From contig CAWUXI010000100.1 of NCBI GenBank assembly GCA_963926405.1, positions 1-11,249 on the forward strand: DNA of 11,249 bases, read 5' to 3'. Source of the stretch: CALSMU01 sp963926405 (GTDB taxonomy: Bacteria; Bacteroidota; Bacteroidia; Flavobacteriales_D; Parvicellaceae). The notes under the pieces are model-generated. The model made no database searches. It worked only from the letters and a program-made list of their open reading frames with translations, and was not told the origin of the DNA. Shown piece by piece: positions 1 to 7,103 of this stretch (its first letter is position 1; each line of letters starts with the position of its first letter). A program made the position numbers and the translations under genes.

Positions 1-836
1 GTAGTGTTGGTATTCCAGCTATAACTAAGTGGGGCGTTTCCACCAATAGTCGTAACTCCGGCTATTGAACCATTTGTTGATCCACATGTTTCATCTGTTA
101 TTACTAAACCAGATGTATCCAATAAAGGAGCTGTGTTGTCACTAACAATATGGGGTCCTGTTTGGTCTGTACATCCAAATGCATCCGAAACAATTAACGT
201 GTAGCTGCCTGCCGCAAGATCTGCGGTGTCAGCAGATAGATTAGTATTTCCATTCCAAGAATAACTCAGTGGAGCTAGTCCTCCTGAAGCTGTTATCCCA
301 GAGATATCGCCATTTGAAAGTGTGCATGATTCATCCGTTATGTCAAGCCCACTTATGTCAATTGAAGGTCCTGCAATATTAGTTATTACATGGGGTCCAG
401 TAGAAGTCGAACACCCTAATCCATCAGTTGCCACTAATGTATAACTACCCGCAGCAACATTTGCTAAATCCTCATCAGGTGAACCTGAACCATTCCATGT
501 GTAAGTTATTGTTCCTGATCCACCAGTTGTTGTAATTCCTGTAATTCCACCATTTATATTTCCACAATTTTCGTCCGATATAACTATGTTAGTTGCATCT
601 AAGGCAATGCTTGAAGCACTTCCGACAACATAAGTTCCAACAGTCGTTATACATCCCTTTGCATCGATTACCTCTAGTGTATAATTACCAGCTGAGGCAC
701 CTGTTAAATCTAATGCCGTTGTTGTTCCATTCCATAGATAAGTCAATGGAGCAGTTCCGCCTGTTATTGTAATTCCAGAAATCGTTCCGTCACCAAGGCC
801 GCAATTTTCATCTCCGATAACAACAGAAGCATCGTT
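1..836 (-). repeat. Tandem SprB-type protein repeats, about 78-80 residues each
   Basis: Four successive units are visible inside the adhesin gene. The aspartate codon opening the conserved strand lies at 833-831, 599-597, 359-357 and 119-117, giving periods of 234, 240 and 240 bases. Each unit reads roughly DE-(N/S/T)-C, then a glycine-rich turn, Y-x-WN, AG-x-YTL and GC, with two conserved cysteines in each complete unit. The fourth unit is cut by the window edge. The units are similar in protein but diverged in DNA, so this is an old protein-domain array and not a recent DNA duplication. Confidence 0.85.
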
Positions 837-2684
837 AAATGTAATTGGTGGTGAAATGATTACGGAAACAGGTATTAAATAATTACCCGGGCAGGTTCCA
901 ACCCAGTAGGTAGTGCTAGCAGTTAATGCCCCTGTTGATAATGCGTTGGTTCCAATAATATTTCCTCCAACTTCAGCATCGTACCAGGTTATGGTTCCAA
1001 CTAAAGTTCCAGTTGCAGAAGCAGTTAAGGTAGAATTGCCTCCACTACAAATTGTATCATTTATGGCAGTCAAAAAGAAATTTGAAATCGTTTCATTTGG
1101 CAATCCGACACCGCCGCCTGTCGCTCCATTTGCAGGGAATTCCGTTAATCCATCCGAATTGGTTACGCCATTTGCTCCTCCATTTGCTGTTCTTGATATG
1201 GCTCCATTTGAAATAGAAATATAGCCTCCGCCACCACCACCACCAGGTCCTTCTGCTTCGTCGGTGTTACCAAAACCTCCATCTATGATTATTTGATTTC
1301 CACCATTTCCACCATCTACAACAATAGAAATACCAGAAATAGAACCGTTAGAGTTTAGAATTACTGTTCCTCCAGCTCCCCCTCCACCAGCACCATCATT
1401 TCCAGCAATACTTCCAAATGATGCACTAGATGCAGTGGTGTTTTCCGCTGTTTCACCGAGCGACAATATACTCCCTGTTCCCGAAACATTTCCGTAGTTT
1501 AGAATATAAACAATTCCTCCTCCGTTTCCTCCACTTCCTCCAATAGTATTCGATTCATTTAAATCTCCAGCGCCACCGCCACCACCAAGAAAAATTTTCC
1601 CAGTTGAGTAATCCAGAGGTCTTCCTCCTAAGCCACCTCGATTTTTATGAAAATCCCCTCCCCATGCAGTGTTTCCTGCAGGCAAAGTATTGGCATTTTG
1701 GTTGCTCCCTGAGAAGGTAAAGCCTCCTCTTCCCCCTCCAGATCTTGCTACTCCATTTATTGGAGCTGGGGTAACTTCATCTATTTCCGTTTCTATTGAC
1801 CACGCATTAAAGTTTCCTTGTGGAACACCAACTCCATCAATCCAGTTGGAAACATCGCCGGCATTTCCACCTCCGCCACCACCTGCGTTGTGACCATTTC
1901 CACCACCACCCCCATTGGCCGGAGCTGCTTTGCAATAGCTTCCGCCATCACTGATGTATTCTGCAGTCCATCCTCTAATGCTTTCTCCTTTCATTCCACC
2001 TGCATTCGATAAAGGTCGACTCCAATGAGCCACGCCTAACAATGATGATCCTGTGTTTGCTATTCCACCTCGAAAGCCAAGTTCTGATGCATTAATTTCT
2101 CCGTTTATTGTTAAGTTGTTGTTTACTTCGATGGCTAAAACACCGCCGGTATTTCCATTCCATGCAGCTGAAGTGAGTGTTCCGTTAACCGTCAAATTTT
2201 CAAACCTTGGTACTCTTATGATTTGAACTTTTCCTAATGCAGTATAATTATTTGAAAGTCCACATCTTAATTCAATTGAAGTGCCACTCAGTACATTTTT
2301 GACTTCTGCATATTCATTGTTACCACAATTTCTATAATTAGTAATTTGACCCCATGTCGCATCAATAGGCAGAGCATAAGTTCCATCCCAGCCATTTGGA
2401 GCGCCAATCATATCTGCCTCACCTATACCTTGAGTTTGAATGATTAGGATTAAATCTCCTGGTTCTAAATTCCCGACGAATCCGTATGAAGTTGAATTTA
2501 AAGCAGAATTAGCTACTGTAATCATGTTGTTACTAGTCGATGCATCAGCAGTTAAAGTTGTAAATACGTTAACAATGTCTGGAGGTCCAGAAAGTGTAAT
2601 TGTGCCATTCTTTCCTTTTTGTCCGATGCCTAGTCCAAGCGAAAAAGCAAGGATTGTAGATAAAATTAGTTTTGTTGTTTTCAT
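1..2684 (-). CDS. Secreted glycine-rich SprB-repeat adhesin (5' part; gene continues past left edge)
   Basis: The frame stays open from ATG at 2684 to the window edge, giving 894 codons with the C-terminus missing. Residues 1-21 look like a signal peptide (MKTTKLILSTILAFSLGLGIG). Residues about 30-250 are rich in Asn, Thr and beta-type sequence. Residues about 255-530 hold many glycine runs (near 258-262, 268-273, 367-371, 433-438, 480-487). Residues about 535-612 resemble the Ig-like domains of Bacteroidota surface proteins (ICSGGNSTLTA, TYWVGTCPG). From about 616 there are tandem SprB-type repeats with the signature DE-x-C, GG-x-APL-x-Y-x-WNG, AG-x-YTL and D-x-x-GC. SprB-repeat proteins are usually exported by the type IX secretion system and act in gliding or adhesion. 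That route is inferred, because the C-terminal sorting domain that would prove it lies outside the window. It is transcribed divergently from dapB. The ligand cannot be told. Confidence 0.85.
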   Translation of the reverse strand, partial: MKTTKLILSTILAFSLGLGIGQKGKNGTITLSGPPDIVNVFTTLTADASTSNNMITVANSALNSTSYGFVGNLEPGDLILIIQTQGIGEADMIGAPNGWDGTYALPIDATWGQITNYRNCGNNEYAEVKNVLSGTSIELRCGLSNNYTALGKVQIIRVPRFENLTVNGTLTSAAWNGNTGGVLAIEVNNNLTINGEINASELGFRGGIANTGSSLLGVAHWSRPLSNAGGMKGESIRGWTAEYISDGGSYCKAAPANGGGGGNGHNAGGGGGGNAGDVSNWIDGVGVPQGNFNAWSIETEIDEVTPAPINGVARSGGGRGGFTFSGSNQNANTLPAGNTAWGGDFHKNRGGLGGRPLDYSTGKIFLGGGGGAGDLNESNTIGGSGGNGGGIVYILNYGNVSGTGSILSLGETAENTTASSASFGSIAGNDGAGGGGAGGTVILNSNGSISGISIVVDGGNGGNQIIIDGGFGNTDEAEGPGGGGGGGYISISNGAISRTANGGANGVTNSDGLTEFPANGATGGGVGLPNETISNFFLTAINDTICSGGNSTLTASATGTLVGTITWYDAEVGGNIIGTNALSTGALTASTTYWVGTCPGNYLIPVSVIISPPITFNDASVVIGDENCGLGDGTISGITITGGTAPLTYLWNGTTTALDLTGASAGNYTLEVIDAKGCITTVGTYVVGSASSIALDATNIVISDENCGNINGGITGITTTGGSGTITYTWNGSGSPDEDLANVAAGSYTLVATDGLGCSTSTGPHVITNIAGPSIDISGLDITDESCTLSNGDISGITASGGLAPLSYSWNGNTNLSADTADLAAGSYTLIVSDAFGCTDQTGPHIVSDNTAPLLDTSGLVITDETCGSTNGSIAGVTTIGGNAPLSYSWNTNT

Positions 2685-2731
2685 AGGTTGCGGTAAAGAC
2701 GCTATGAGCATCTTAATAGTTGTTTTAGGAA

Positions 2732-2772
2732 TTGTAAAATTACAAATATTCTATACACTAACAATGTTGTAG
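2732..2772. promoter_or_regulatory. Two short dyads between adhesin and dapB (possible operator)
   Basis: The 148-base space between the divergent starts at 2684 and 2833 holds a perfect dyad TTGTAA-AA-TTACAA at 2732-2745 and an imperfect one at 2758-2772 (CTAACAATGTTGTAG, core ACAA-TG-TTGT). The first overlaps CAAATATT (2743-2750), which on the minus strand reads AATATTTG. That is one base from the Bacteroidota -7 element TAnnTTTG and could be the adhesin promoter, although I see no well-spaced -33 TTG. Short dyads are common in AT-rich DNA, so a regulatory role is only a suggestion. Confidence 0.25.
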
Positions 2773-2804
2773 AATTGAAAAACCCTGCGTTTAAGGAAAA
2801 AGAG

Positions 2805-2812
2805 TACATTTG
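2805..2812 (+). promoter_or_regulatory. Putative -7 promoter element of the dapB-lepB-wbqC cluster
   Basis: TACATTTG matches the Bacteroidota housekeeping -7 consensus TAnnTTTG exactly. It ends 20 bases before the dapB ATG, implying a leader of roughly 15 bases. The nearest upstream TTG (2775-2777) is 27 bases away, wider than the usual 17-23, so the -33 half is weak or absent. Confidence 0.55.
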
Positions 2813-2832
2813 TTCGCCTTAGCAATAAGAGA

Positions 2833-3546
2833 ATGAAGATAGCAATTTTAGGATATGGAAAGATGGGCAAAGTAATTGAGGAGATTGCTTTGAAAAGAGG
2901 GCATTCCATTCCTTTAAAAGTTAATCTAGAAAACCTTGATTTTGATTCGGAATTACTTGGAGATTGTGATGTTGCAATTGAGTTTTCTTCCCCCGAATCA
3001 GCAGTAGAGAATATTAACAAATGTTTTGATGCTAATATTCCTGTTGTTGTTGGAACAACTGGGTGGTATTCTGAATTTGATGCTATTCAGGAAAGATGTA
3101 TTGCTGAAAACAAAGGATTGTTGCATGCGACAAACTTTAGTATAGGCGTTAACATATTTTATGAAATAAATAAGAAATTGGCTGCGTTAATGGATGCAAA
3201 TAGTCAATATGATGTAGCAGTAGAAGAAACTCATCATACGCAAAAAATGGATGCTCCAAGCGGAACGGCAATAACCATTGCAGAAGGAATAATAGCTAAT
3301 TTGGACAGAAAAGTAGCATGGAAAAATGAGATTAATGTTTCTGAAGATGAATTAGCTATAGAGTCAATAAGAACTGAAGATGTGCCTGGAACACATATTG
3401 TGAAATATACATCCGATATTGATGTTATTGAGATTAAACATGAAGCAAAAAACAGAAATGGGTTTGCATTTGGAGCTGTGTTAGCTGCTGAATATATGAA
3501 TGATAAAGAAGGAGTATTTACAATGAAAGATGTATTGTCTTTGTAA
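2833..3546 (+). CDS. dapB: 4-hydroxy-tetrahydrodipicolinate reductase (DapB)
   Basis: DapB reduces 4-hydroxy-tetrahydrodipicolinate with NAD(P)H in the diaminopimelate/lysine pathway, which supplies peptidoglycan cross-links and lysine. It is cytoplasmic and usually a tetramer. The 237 residues begin with a Rossmann-fold nucleotide-binding loop (LGYGKMG, 6-12). The strand VVVGTTGW (71-78) and the region HATNFSIGVN (98-107) lie at the active site. The family signature is intact at 132-146 (E-x-H-x3-K-x-D-x-PSGTA), with His134 and Lys138 as the expected catalytic pair. The C-terminal part holds the typical R-x-x-x-x-PGTH and GFAFGA segments. The length suits Bacteroidota DapB, which is shorter than the 273-residue E. 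coli enzyme. It is first in a cluster with lepB, 23 bases upstream of it. The ATG at 2833 is the natural start because the nucleotide-binding strand begins at residue 2. Confidence 0.97.
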   Translation: MKIAILGYGKMGKVIEEIALKRGHSIPLKVNLENLDFDSELLGDCDVAIEFSSPESAVENINKCFDANIPVVVGTTGWYSEFDAIQERCIAENKGLLHATNFSIGVNIFYEINKKLAALMDANSQYDVAVEETHHTQKMDAPSGTAITIAEGIIANLDRKVAWKNEINVSEDELAIESIRTEDVPGTHIVKYTSDIDVIEIKHEAKNRNGFAFGAVLAAEYMNDKEGVFTMKDVLSL

Positions 3547-3569
3547 ATAAAAAGTAATAAAAACGTAAA

Positions 3570-5366
3570 ATGGGAATACCACAAATATTATTGTATTTAA
3601 TGATTGTAATTTATTTTGCATCATTTTGGAAAATTTTCGAAAAAGCAGGTCGACAAAAATGGGAAGGGTTTATTCCTGGATATAACATTTGGGTGTGGTT
3701 AAAAATATTAAACAAGCCTTGGTGGTGGATTTTCTTTTTTCCAATACCATTTGTGAATTTTGTAATTACCATTGCTTGTAATGTTGAAACAGCTAGAATG
3801 TTTGGAAAGTATGCTCCAAAAGATACAATTCTTACTGTTTTGGTTCCATGGTACATGATTCCAGCAATAGCGTATAAAGAAGAAAATGTAATTGTTTCGC
3901 CGACCGACTGGACAAAGAAAGATGACAGAGAAAAAAGAAGCATTCATGATCATCTTACTTTATTTTTTATGGCCCCATTTATTGGACATGCTTTGCTGAT
4001 AGTTTTTAAACTGACTGGCTCTAAAGACAAGGAGAATAAAAAAACTATGCCCAAAGAATGGACAGATGCTCTAGGTTTTGCAATTGTTGCAGCTACTATA
4101 ATTAGAGTTTTCTTTTTTGAAGCGTTTACTATTCCTACCGGTTCGATGGAAAAAACCATGTTAATTGGTGATTACCTTTTTGTAAATAAATTGAAATATG
4201 GGGCTAAAATTCCTCAAACGCCATTATCGGTACCGTTTGTTCACAATAGAATTCCAGGAACCTACACTAAGTCTTATGTAGAGTGGTTTAAAAACGATTA
4301 TATGCGTTTGCCGGGTTATGGAGGAATAGAGCGAAACGACATCATGGTATTTAACTGGCCGGCGGGAGACACGGTTATCGTGCACGATGATGCAATTGCT
4401 CATGACTATTATTCTATTTTAAGAAATCATGCATATACCATGAGCGGGCTATCGAGTTATAAAGATTTTGATGATATTAAGGATGTGATGATGAATAAAG
4501 CTAGAGACCATATTGCAAGCGGAGGTGCATTATATGGCAATCCTTCTGGAGGTCCTCCAATTACAAAAACAGGAGGCGTAATGTCTCATCCTGTAGATAA
4601 AAAAGAGAATTACATTAAAAGATGCGTTGCAATTGGCGGTGATACATTAGAGATTATTAATGGAACCATTCATATTAACGGAGTTGCAGAGGAAATACCT
4701 GAATATGCTCAGTTTAATTATTGGTTTTATTTTAAAAATTATGAAGCTGCAATTCCGTTTTCTGATAAGTATCTTTATGAGAATTACGAAATTTATCCAT
4801 CTGGAATCCAAAGGGGTGAAATTACTGTTGGGGATTCGTTAAAGGGGTTTAAGAATGTTAATGTTATTATTATGCCGTGTAGTAATAGAATAGCTGCTGC
4901 ATTGGCTAGTTTGGTTGGTGTAGATAGCGCATCTGTAATTTGGGAAAAGAAGGGGACCGATGTAGGGTATTCTTCACTGTTTCCGAATGATATAAGCATA
5001 GATTGGACTAAGGATAATTTTGGACCATTGTACATTCCTCAAGAGGGTGCTACTATCGACTTAAATGATGAAAATTGTATTGCGTATAAAAGAGCTATTA
5101 CAGCGTATGAAGGAAACACCTTAGAAAAAGTAGGGGGAAATTATCTTTTGAATGGTGAAGCTGCAAAGACATATACGTTTAAGCAAAATTACTATTGGTT
5201 AATGGGTGATAACAGACATGGGTCAGCAGATTCTAGGTACTGGGGATATGTTCCGGAAGATCATGTGGTAGGAACTGCTTCGTTTGTTTGGTTTTCTAAA
5301 ACCGCAGAAAAAGGATGGTTCGATGGCGGTGTTCGTTGGAGCCGAATATTTTCTTTTATTAAGTAG
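3570..5366 (+). CDS. lepB: Signal peptidase I with N-terminal DUF5684-like membrane domain
   Basis: This inner-membrane serine protease (family S26) cuts signal peptides from exported proteins. Of its 598 residues, about 1-105 form a DUF5684-like domain with three hydrophobic segments (about 4-20, 50-70, 86-102) and the aromatic stretch KPWWWIFFF. Two more segments follow (about 131-148 and 167-186). The second leads directly into the catalytic serine box PTGSM with Ser192. The catalytic lysine is Lys350 in YIKRCVAIGGD (348-358). Box E is intact: GDNR at 546-549 and S-x-DSRYWG at 552-559. About 158 residues separate the serine and lysine boxes and about 190 separate the lysine box from GDNR, far more than in E. 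coli LepB (324 residues in total). All catalytic motifs are present, so it should be active. It sits between dapB and a WbqC-family gene, a grouping I recall from other Flavobacteriia. The start has no Shine-Dalgarno, as is normal here. Confidence 0.95.
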   Translation: MGIPQILLYLMIVIYFASFWKIFEKAGRQKWEGFIPGYNIWVWLKILNKPWWWIFFFPIPFVNFVITIACNVETARMFGKYAPKDTILTVLVPWYMIPAIAYKEENVIVSPTDWTKKDDREKRSIHDHLTLFFMAPFIGHALLIVFKLTGSKDKENKKTMPKEWTDALGFAIVAATIIRVFFFEAFTIPTGSMEKTMLIGDYLFVNKLKYGAKIPQTPLSVPFVHNRIPGTYTKSYVEWFKNDYMRLPGYGGIERNDIMVFNWPAGDTVIVHDDAIAHDYYSILRNHAYTMSGLSSYKDFDDIKDVMMNKARDHIASGGALYGNPSGGPPITKTGGVMSHPVDKKENYIKRCVAIGGDTLEIINGTIHINGVAEEIPEYAQFNYWFYFKNYEAAIPFSDKYLYENYEIYPSGIQRGEITVGDSLKGFKNVNVIIMPCSNRIAAALASLVGVDSASVIWEKKGTDVGYSSLFPNDISIDWTKDNFGPLYIPQEGATIDLNDENCIAYKRAITAYEGNTLEKVGGNYLLNGEAAKTYTFKQNYYWLMGDNRHGSADSRYWGYVPEDHVVGTASFVWFSKTAEKGWFDGGVRWSRIFSFIK

Positions 5367-5374
5367 TTATTGCA

Positions 5375-5977
5375 ATGAAGGCAATATTAAGTTCGGTATA
5401 TTTTGGTAGTATTGAATACTATACTGTTTTAAAAAATTCGGAAGAAGTATTGATAGATTCCCAGGAACATTACACGAAGCAAACTTATCGAAACCGCTGC
5501 GAGATTTATGGTGCAAATGGAAAATTAAACTTAACTATTCCTTTGGTGAGAAGAGGGCAGCGAGTTCCTGTTTATGATGCTAAAATTGAAAATAGTCACG
5601 AATGGCGGAAATTACATTGGAGGTCTATTGAGTCTGCATACCGCTCATCTCCTTATTTCGAATTTTACGAGCATCATTTTATTCCAATTTTCGAAAAAGA
5701 ACACACGCATTTATTTGAGTTAAATCAGGAAATTCAGAACAAAATAATTCAGATTCTGAACTTAGATGTAGTTGTAAAAGAAACGGCTTCCTACGAAAAA
5801 GAGCATTCCAGTTATACTGATTATAGGGATACAATTCATCCCAAGATAGCTCCCAAAAATATATTAGCAGATAAAAGGTATATTCAAGTTTTTGAAAGTA
5901 AATACGGTTTTATATCAAATTTATCAATCTTGGATTTACTGTTTAATCAAGGGCCAAATGCAGTTAGCTTCCTGTAA
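5375..5977 (+). CDS. WbqC-family protein
   Basis: The 200-residue protein matches the WbqC-like family. The N-terminus (AILSSVYFGSIEYY, 3-16), the YTKQTYRNRC segment (33-42), LTIPLVRRG (53-61), the WRKLHWRSIESAYRSSPYF region (77-95) and the C-terminal LSILDLLFNQGPNA (183-196) are all typical. No signal peptide or membrane segment is visible, so it should be cytoplasmic. Family members occur in O-antigen and other polysaccharide clusters, but their reaction is not firmly established. A role in surface sugar assembly is therefore inference. It starts 8 bases after the lepB stop, so co-transcription and perhaps translational coupling are likely. It ends in front of a bidirectional hairpin shared with sucD. 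Confidence 0.85.
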   Translation: MKAILSSVYFGSIEYYTVLKNSEEVLIDSQEHYTKQTYRNRCEIYGANGKLNLTIPLVRRGQRVPVYDAKIENSHEWRKLHWRSIESAYRSSPYFEFYEHHFIPIFEKEHTHLFELNQEIQNKIIQILNLDVVVKETASYEKEHSSYTDYRDTIHPKIAPKNILADKRYIQVFESKYGFISNLSILDLLFNQGPNAVSFL

Positions 5978-6030
5978 ACTTAATTCCATTGATAAGTAGG
6001 TAAGAATTTTCTTATAAATGAAGGACAAAA

Positions 6031-6060
6031 AAAACCTCAAATCTATAGACTTGAAGTTTT
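6031..6060 (-). terminator. Hairpin terminator between wbqC-family gene and sucD, best for sucD
   Basis: The arms AAAACCTCAA (6031-6040) and TTGAAGTTTT (6051-6060) flank a 10-base loop. On the plus strand one position is a C-A mismatch. On the minus strand that position becomes a U-G wobble, so all 10 pairs form, and the hairpin is followed by a run of U. It lies about 15 bases past the sucD stop. It probably also stops plus-strand transcription, which meets a T-rich stretch after 6060. Confidence 0.75.
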
Positions 6061-6074
6061 TGATTTTTTTAAAT

Positions 6075-6953
6075 CTAAGCTGTAACGCCTAGAACTTCAG
6101 CCATTTTCTTGCCAAGATCAGCTGGTGAATCAACAACATGAACACCACACTCTCTCAGGATGGCTTTTTTAGCAGCAGCTGTATCTGCTTCTCCACCAAC
6201 TATTGCGCCTGCGTGCCCCATTGTTCTTCCAGCCGGAGCAGTTTCTCCAGCTATAAAAGCTACAACAGGTTTTGTTCCGTTAGCTTTAATCCACTTTCCA
6301 GCTTCAGCTTCTAGGTTTCCTCCTATTTCACCAATCATAATAATTCCTTCAGTTTCAGGGTCTTCCATTAATAATTGAACAGCATCTTTAGTGGTTGTTC
6401 CAATAATTGGATCTCCCCCAATTCCAATGGCTGTAGTTTGCCCTAAACCAGCTTTGGTAATTTGATCCACAGCCTCATACGTCAGTGTTCCAGATTTTGA
6501 CACAATTCCAATTGTCCCTTTTTTGAAAATAAATCCTGGCATAATTCCAACTTTAGCTTCTCCAGCAGTCATTATACCTGGACAGTTAGGTCCAATCAAT
6601 CTGCAATCTTTATCTGTAAGGTATTCTTTAACTGGAATCATGTCTGCTACAGGAATTCCTTCTGTAATGCATACGATAACTTTAATTCCTCCTTCTGCTG
6701 CTTCCATAATAGCATCAGCAGCAAATGCAGGTGGTACAAATAAAATAGATACATCTGCACCAGTTTCTTTTACAGCATCTGCAACCGTGTTAAAAACAGG
6801 TCTGTCTAAGTGAGTTTGGCCTCCTTTACCCGGAGTTACTCCGCCAACTACATTGGTTCCATATTCAATCATTTGACCAGCATGGAAAGTTCCTTCTCCT
6901 CCTGTAAATCCTTGAACAATTACTTTTGAATCTTTGTTTACTAATACACTCAT
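6075..6953 (-). CDS. sucD: Succinate-CoA ligase (ADP/GDP-forming) subunit alpha
   Basis: SucD is the CoA-binding and phosphohistidine subunit of succinyl-CoA synthetase. With SucB it interconverts succinyl-CoA and succinate while making a nucleoside triphosphate in the TCA cycle. The 292-residue length is standard. Visible landmarks are the CoA-binding loop GFTGGEGTFH (15-24), GGVTPGKGG (37-45), ITEGIP (96-101), GPNCPG (121-126), the SKSGTLTYE segment (152-160), GIGGDP (177-182) and the catalytic site GRTMGHAGAI (242-251), where His247 is the phosphorylated residue. No key residue is missing. The partner sucB is not in the window; in many Bacteroidota the two genes are apart. The ATG at 6953 follows an A-rich stretch with no Shine-Dalgarno. 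It has its own promoter element and terminator, so it looks monocistronic. Confidence 0.97.
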   Translation of the reverse strand: MSVLVNKDSKVIVQGFTGGEGTFHAGQMIEYGTNVVGGVTPGKGGQTHLDRPVFNTVADAVKETGADVSILFVPPAFAADAIMEAAEGGIKVIVCITEGIPVADMIPVKEYLTDKDCRLIGPNCPGIMTAGEAKVGIMPGFIFKKGTIGIVSKSGTLTYEAVDQITKAGLGQTTAIGIGGDPIIGTTTKDAVQLLMEDPETEGIIMIGEIGGNLEAEAGKWIKANGTKPVVAFIAGETAPAGRTMGHAGAIVGGEADTAAAKKAILRECGVHVVDSPADLGKKMAEVLGVTA

Positions 6954-6987
6954 ATTTGTGTTTTTAATTTCTAAAATTTTAGGTATC

Positions 6988-6995
6988 CAAAGTTA
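6988..6995 (-). promoter_or_regulatory. Putative -7 promoter element of sucD
   Basis: The minus strand reads TAACTTTG, an exact match to TAnnTTTG, ending 34 bases before the sucD ATG. This implies a leader of roughly 28 bases. No TTG lies at the usual 17-23-base distance upstream, so only half of the promoter is convincing. It lies between the rpsA terminator and sucD, where a promoter is expected. Confidence 0.5.
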
Positions 6996-7043
6996 ATAAT
7001 AGAAATGAATATACTTCGGTATGGAATGTGTTTTTTTAAACAA

Positions 7044-7077
7044 AAAACCCGTTCCAATAATTATTGGAACGGGTTTT
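7044..7077 (-). terminator. Strong intrinsic terminator of rpsA (34-base perfect palindrome)
   Basis: The 34 bases form a perfect inverted repeat centred between 7060 and 7061, with a GC-containing core (ACCCGTTCCAATAA and its complement). On the minus strand the hairpin is followed by a run of T (six in all, including paired ones). It begins 26 bases past the rpsA stop and insulates rpsA from sucD. The palindrome could also work in the plus direction. Confidence 0.9.
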
Positions 7078-7103
7078 AACTATTTGAAATAGAAATTAAA
7101 GGT

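Noticed and set aside
1..836. The 240-base periodicity as a DNA satellite or CRISPR-like array
   Set aside because: The periodicity is in whole codons and conserved at protein level only. The DNA of the units has diverged, and there are no short identical repeats with spacers.
913..2772. Several plus-strand open frames rich in proline (PPPPP runs) at 913-1224, 1669-1893, 1818-2012 and 2440-2772
   Set aside because: They are the antisense of the glycine-rich adhesin, whose minus-strand frame is open without interruption through the whole stretch.
6160..6813. Plus-strand open frames opposite sucD (6160-6378 and 6523-6813)
   Set aside because: They are shadows of the strongly conserved sucD coding sequence and resemble no protein family.
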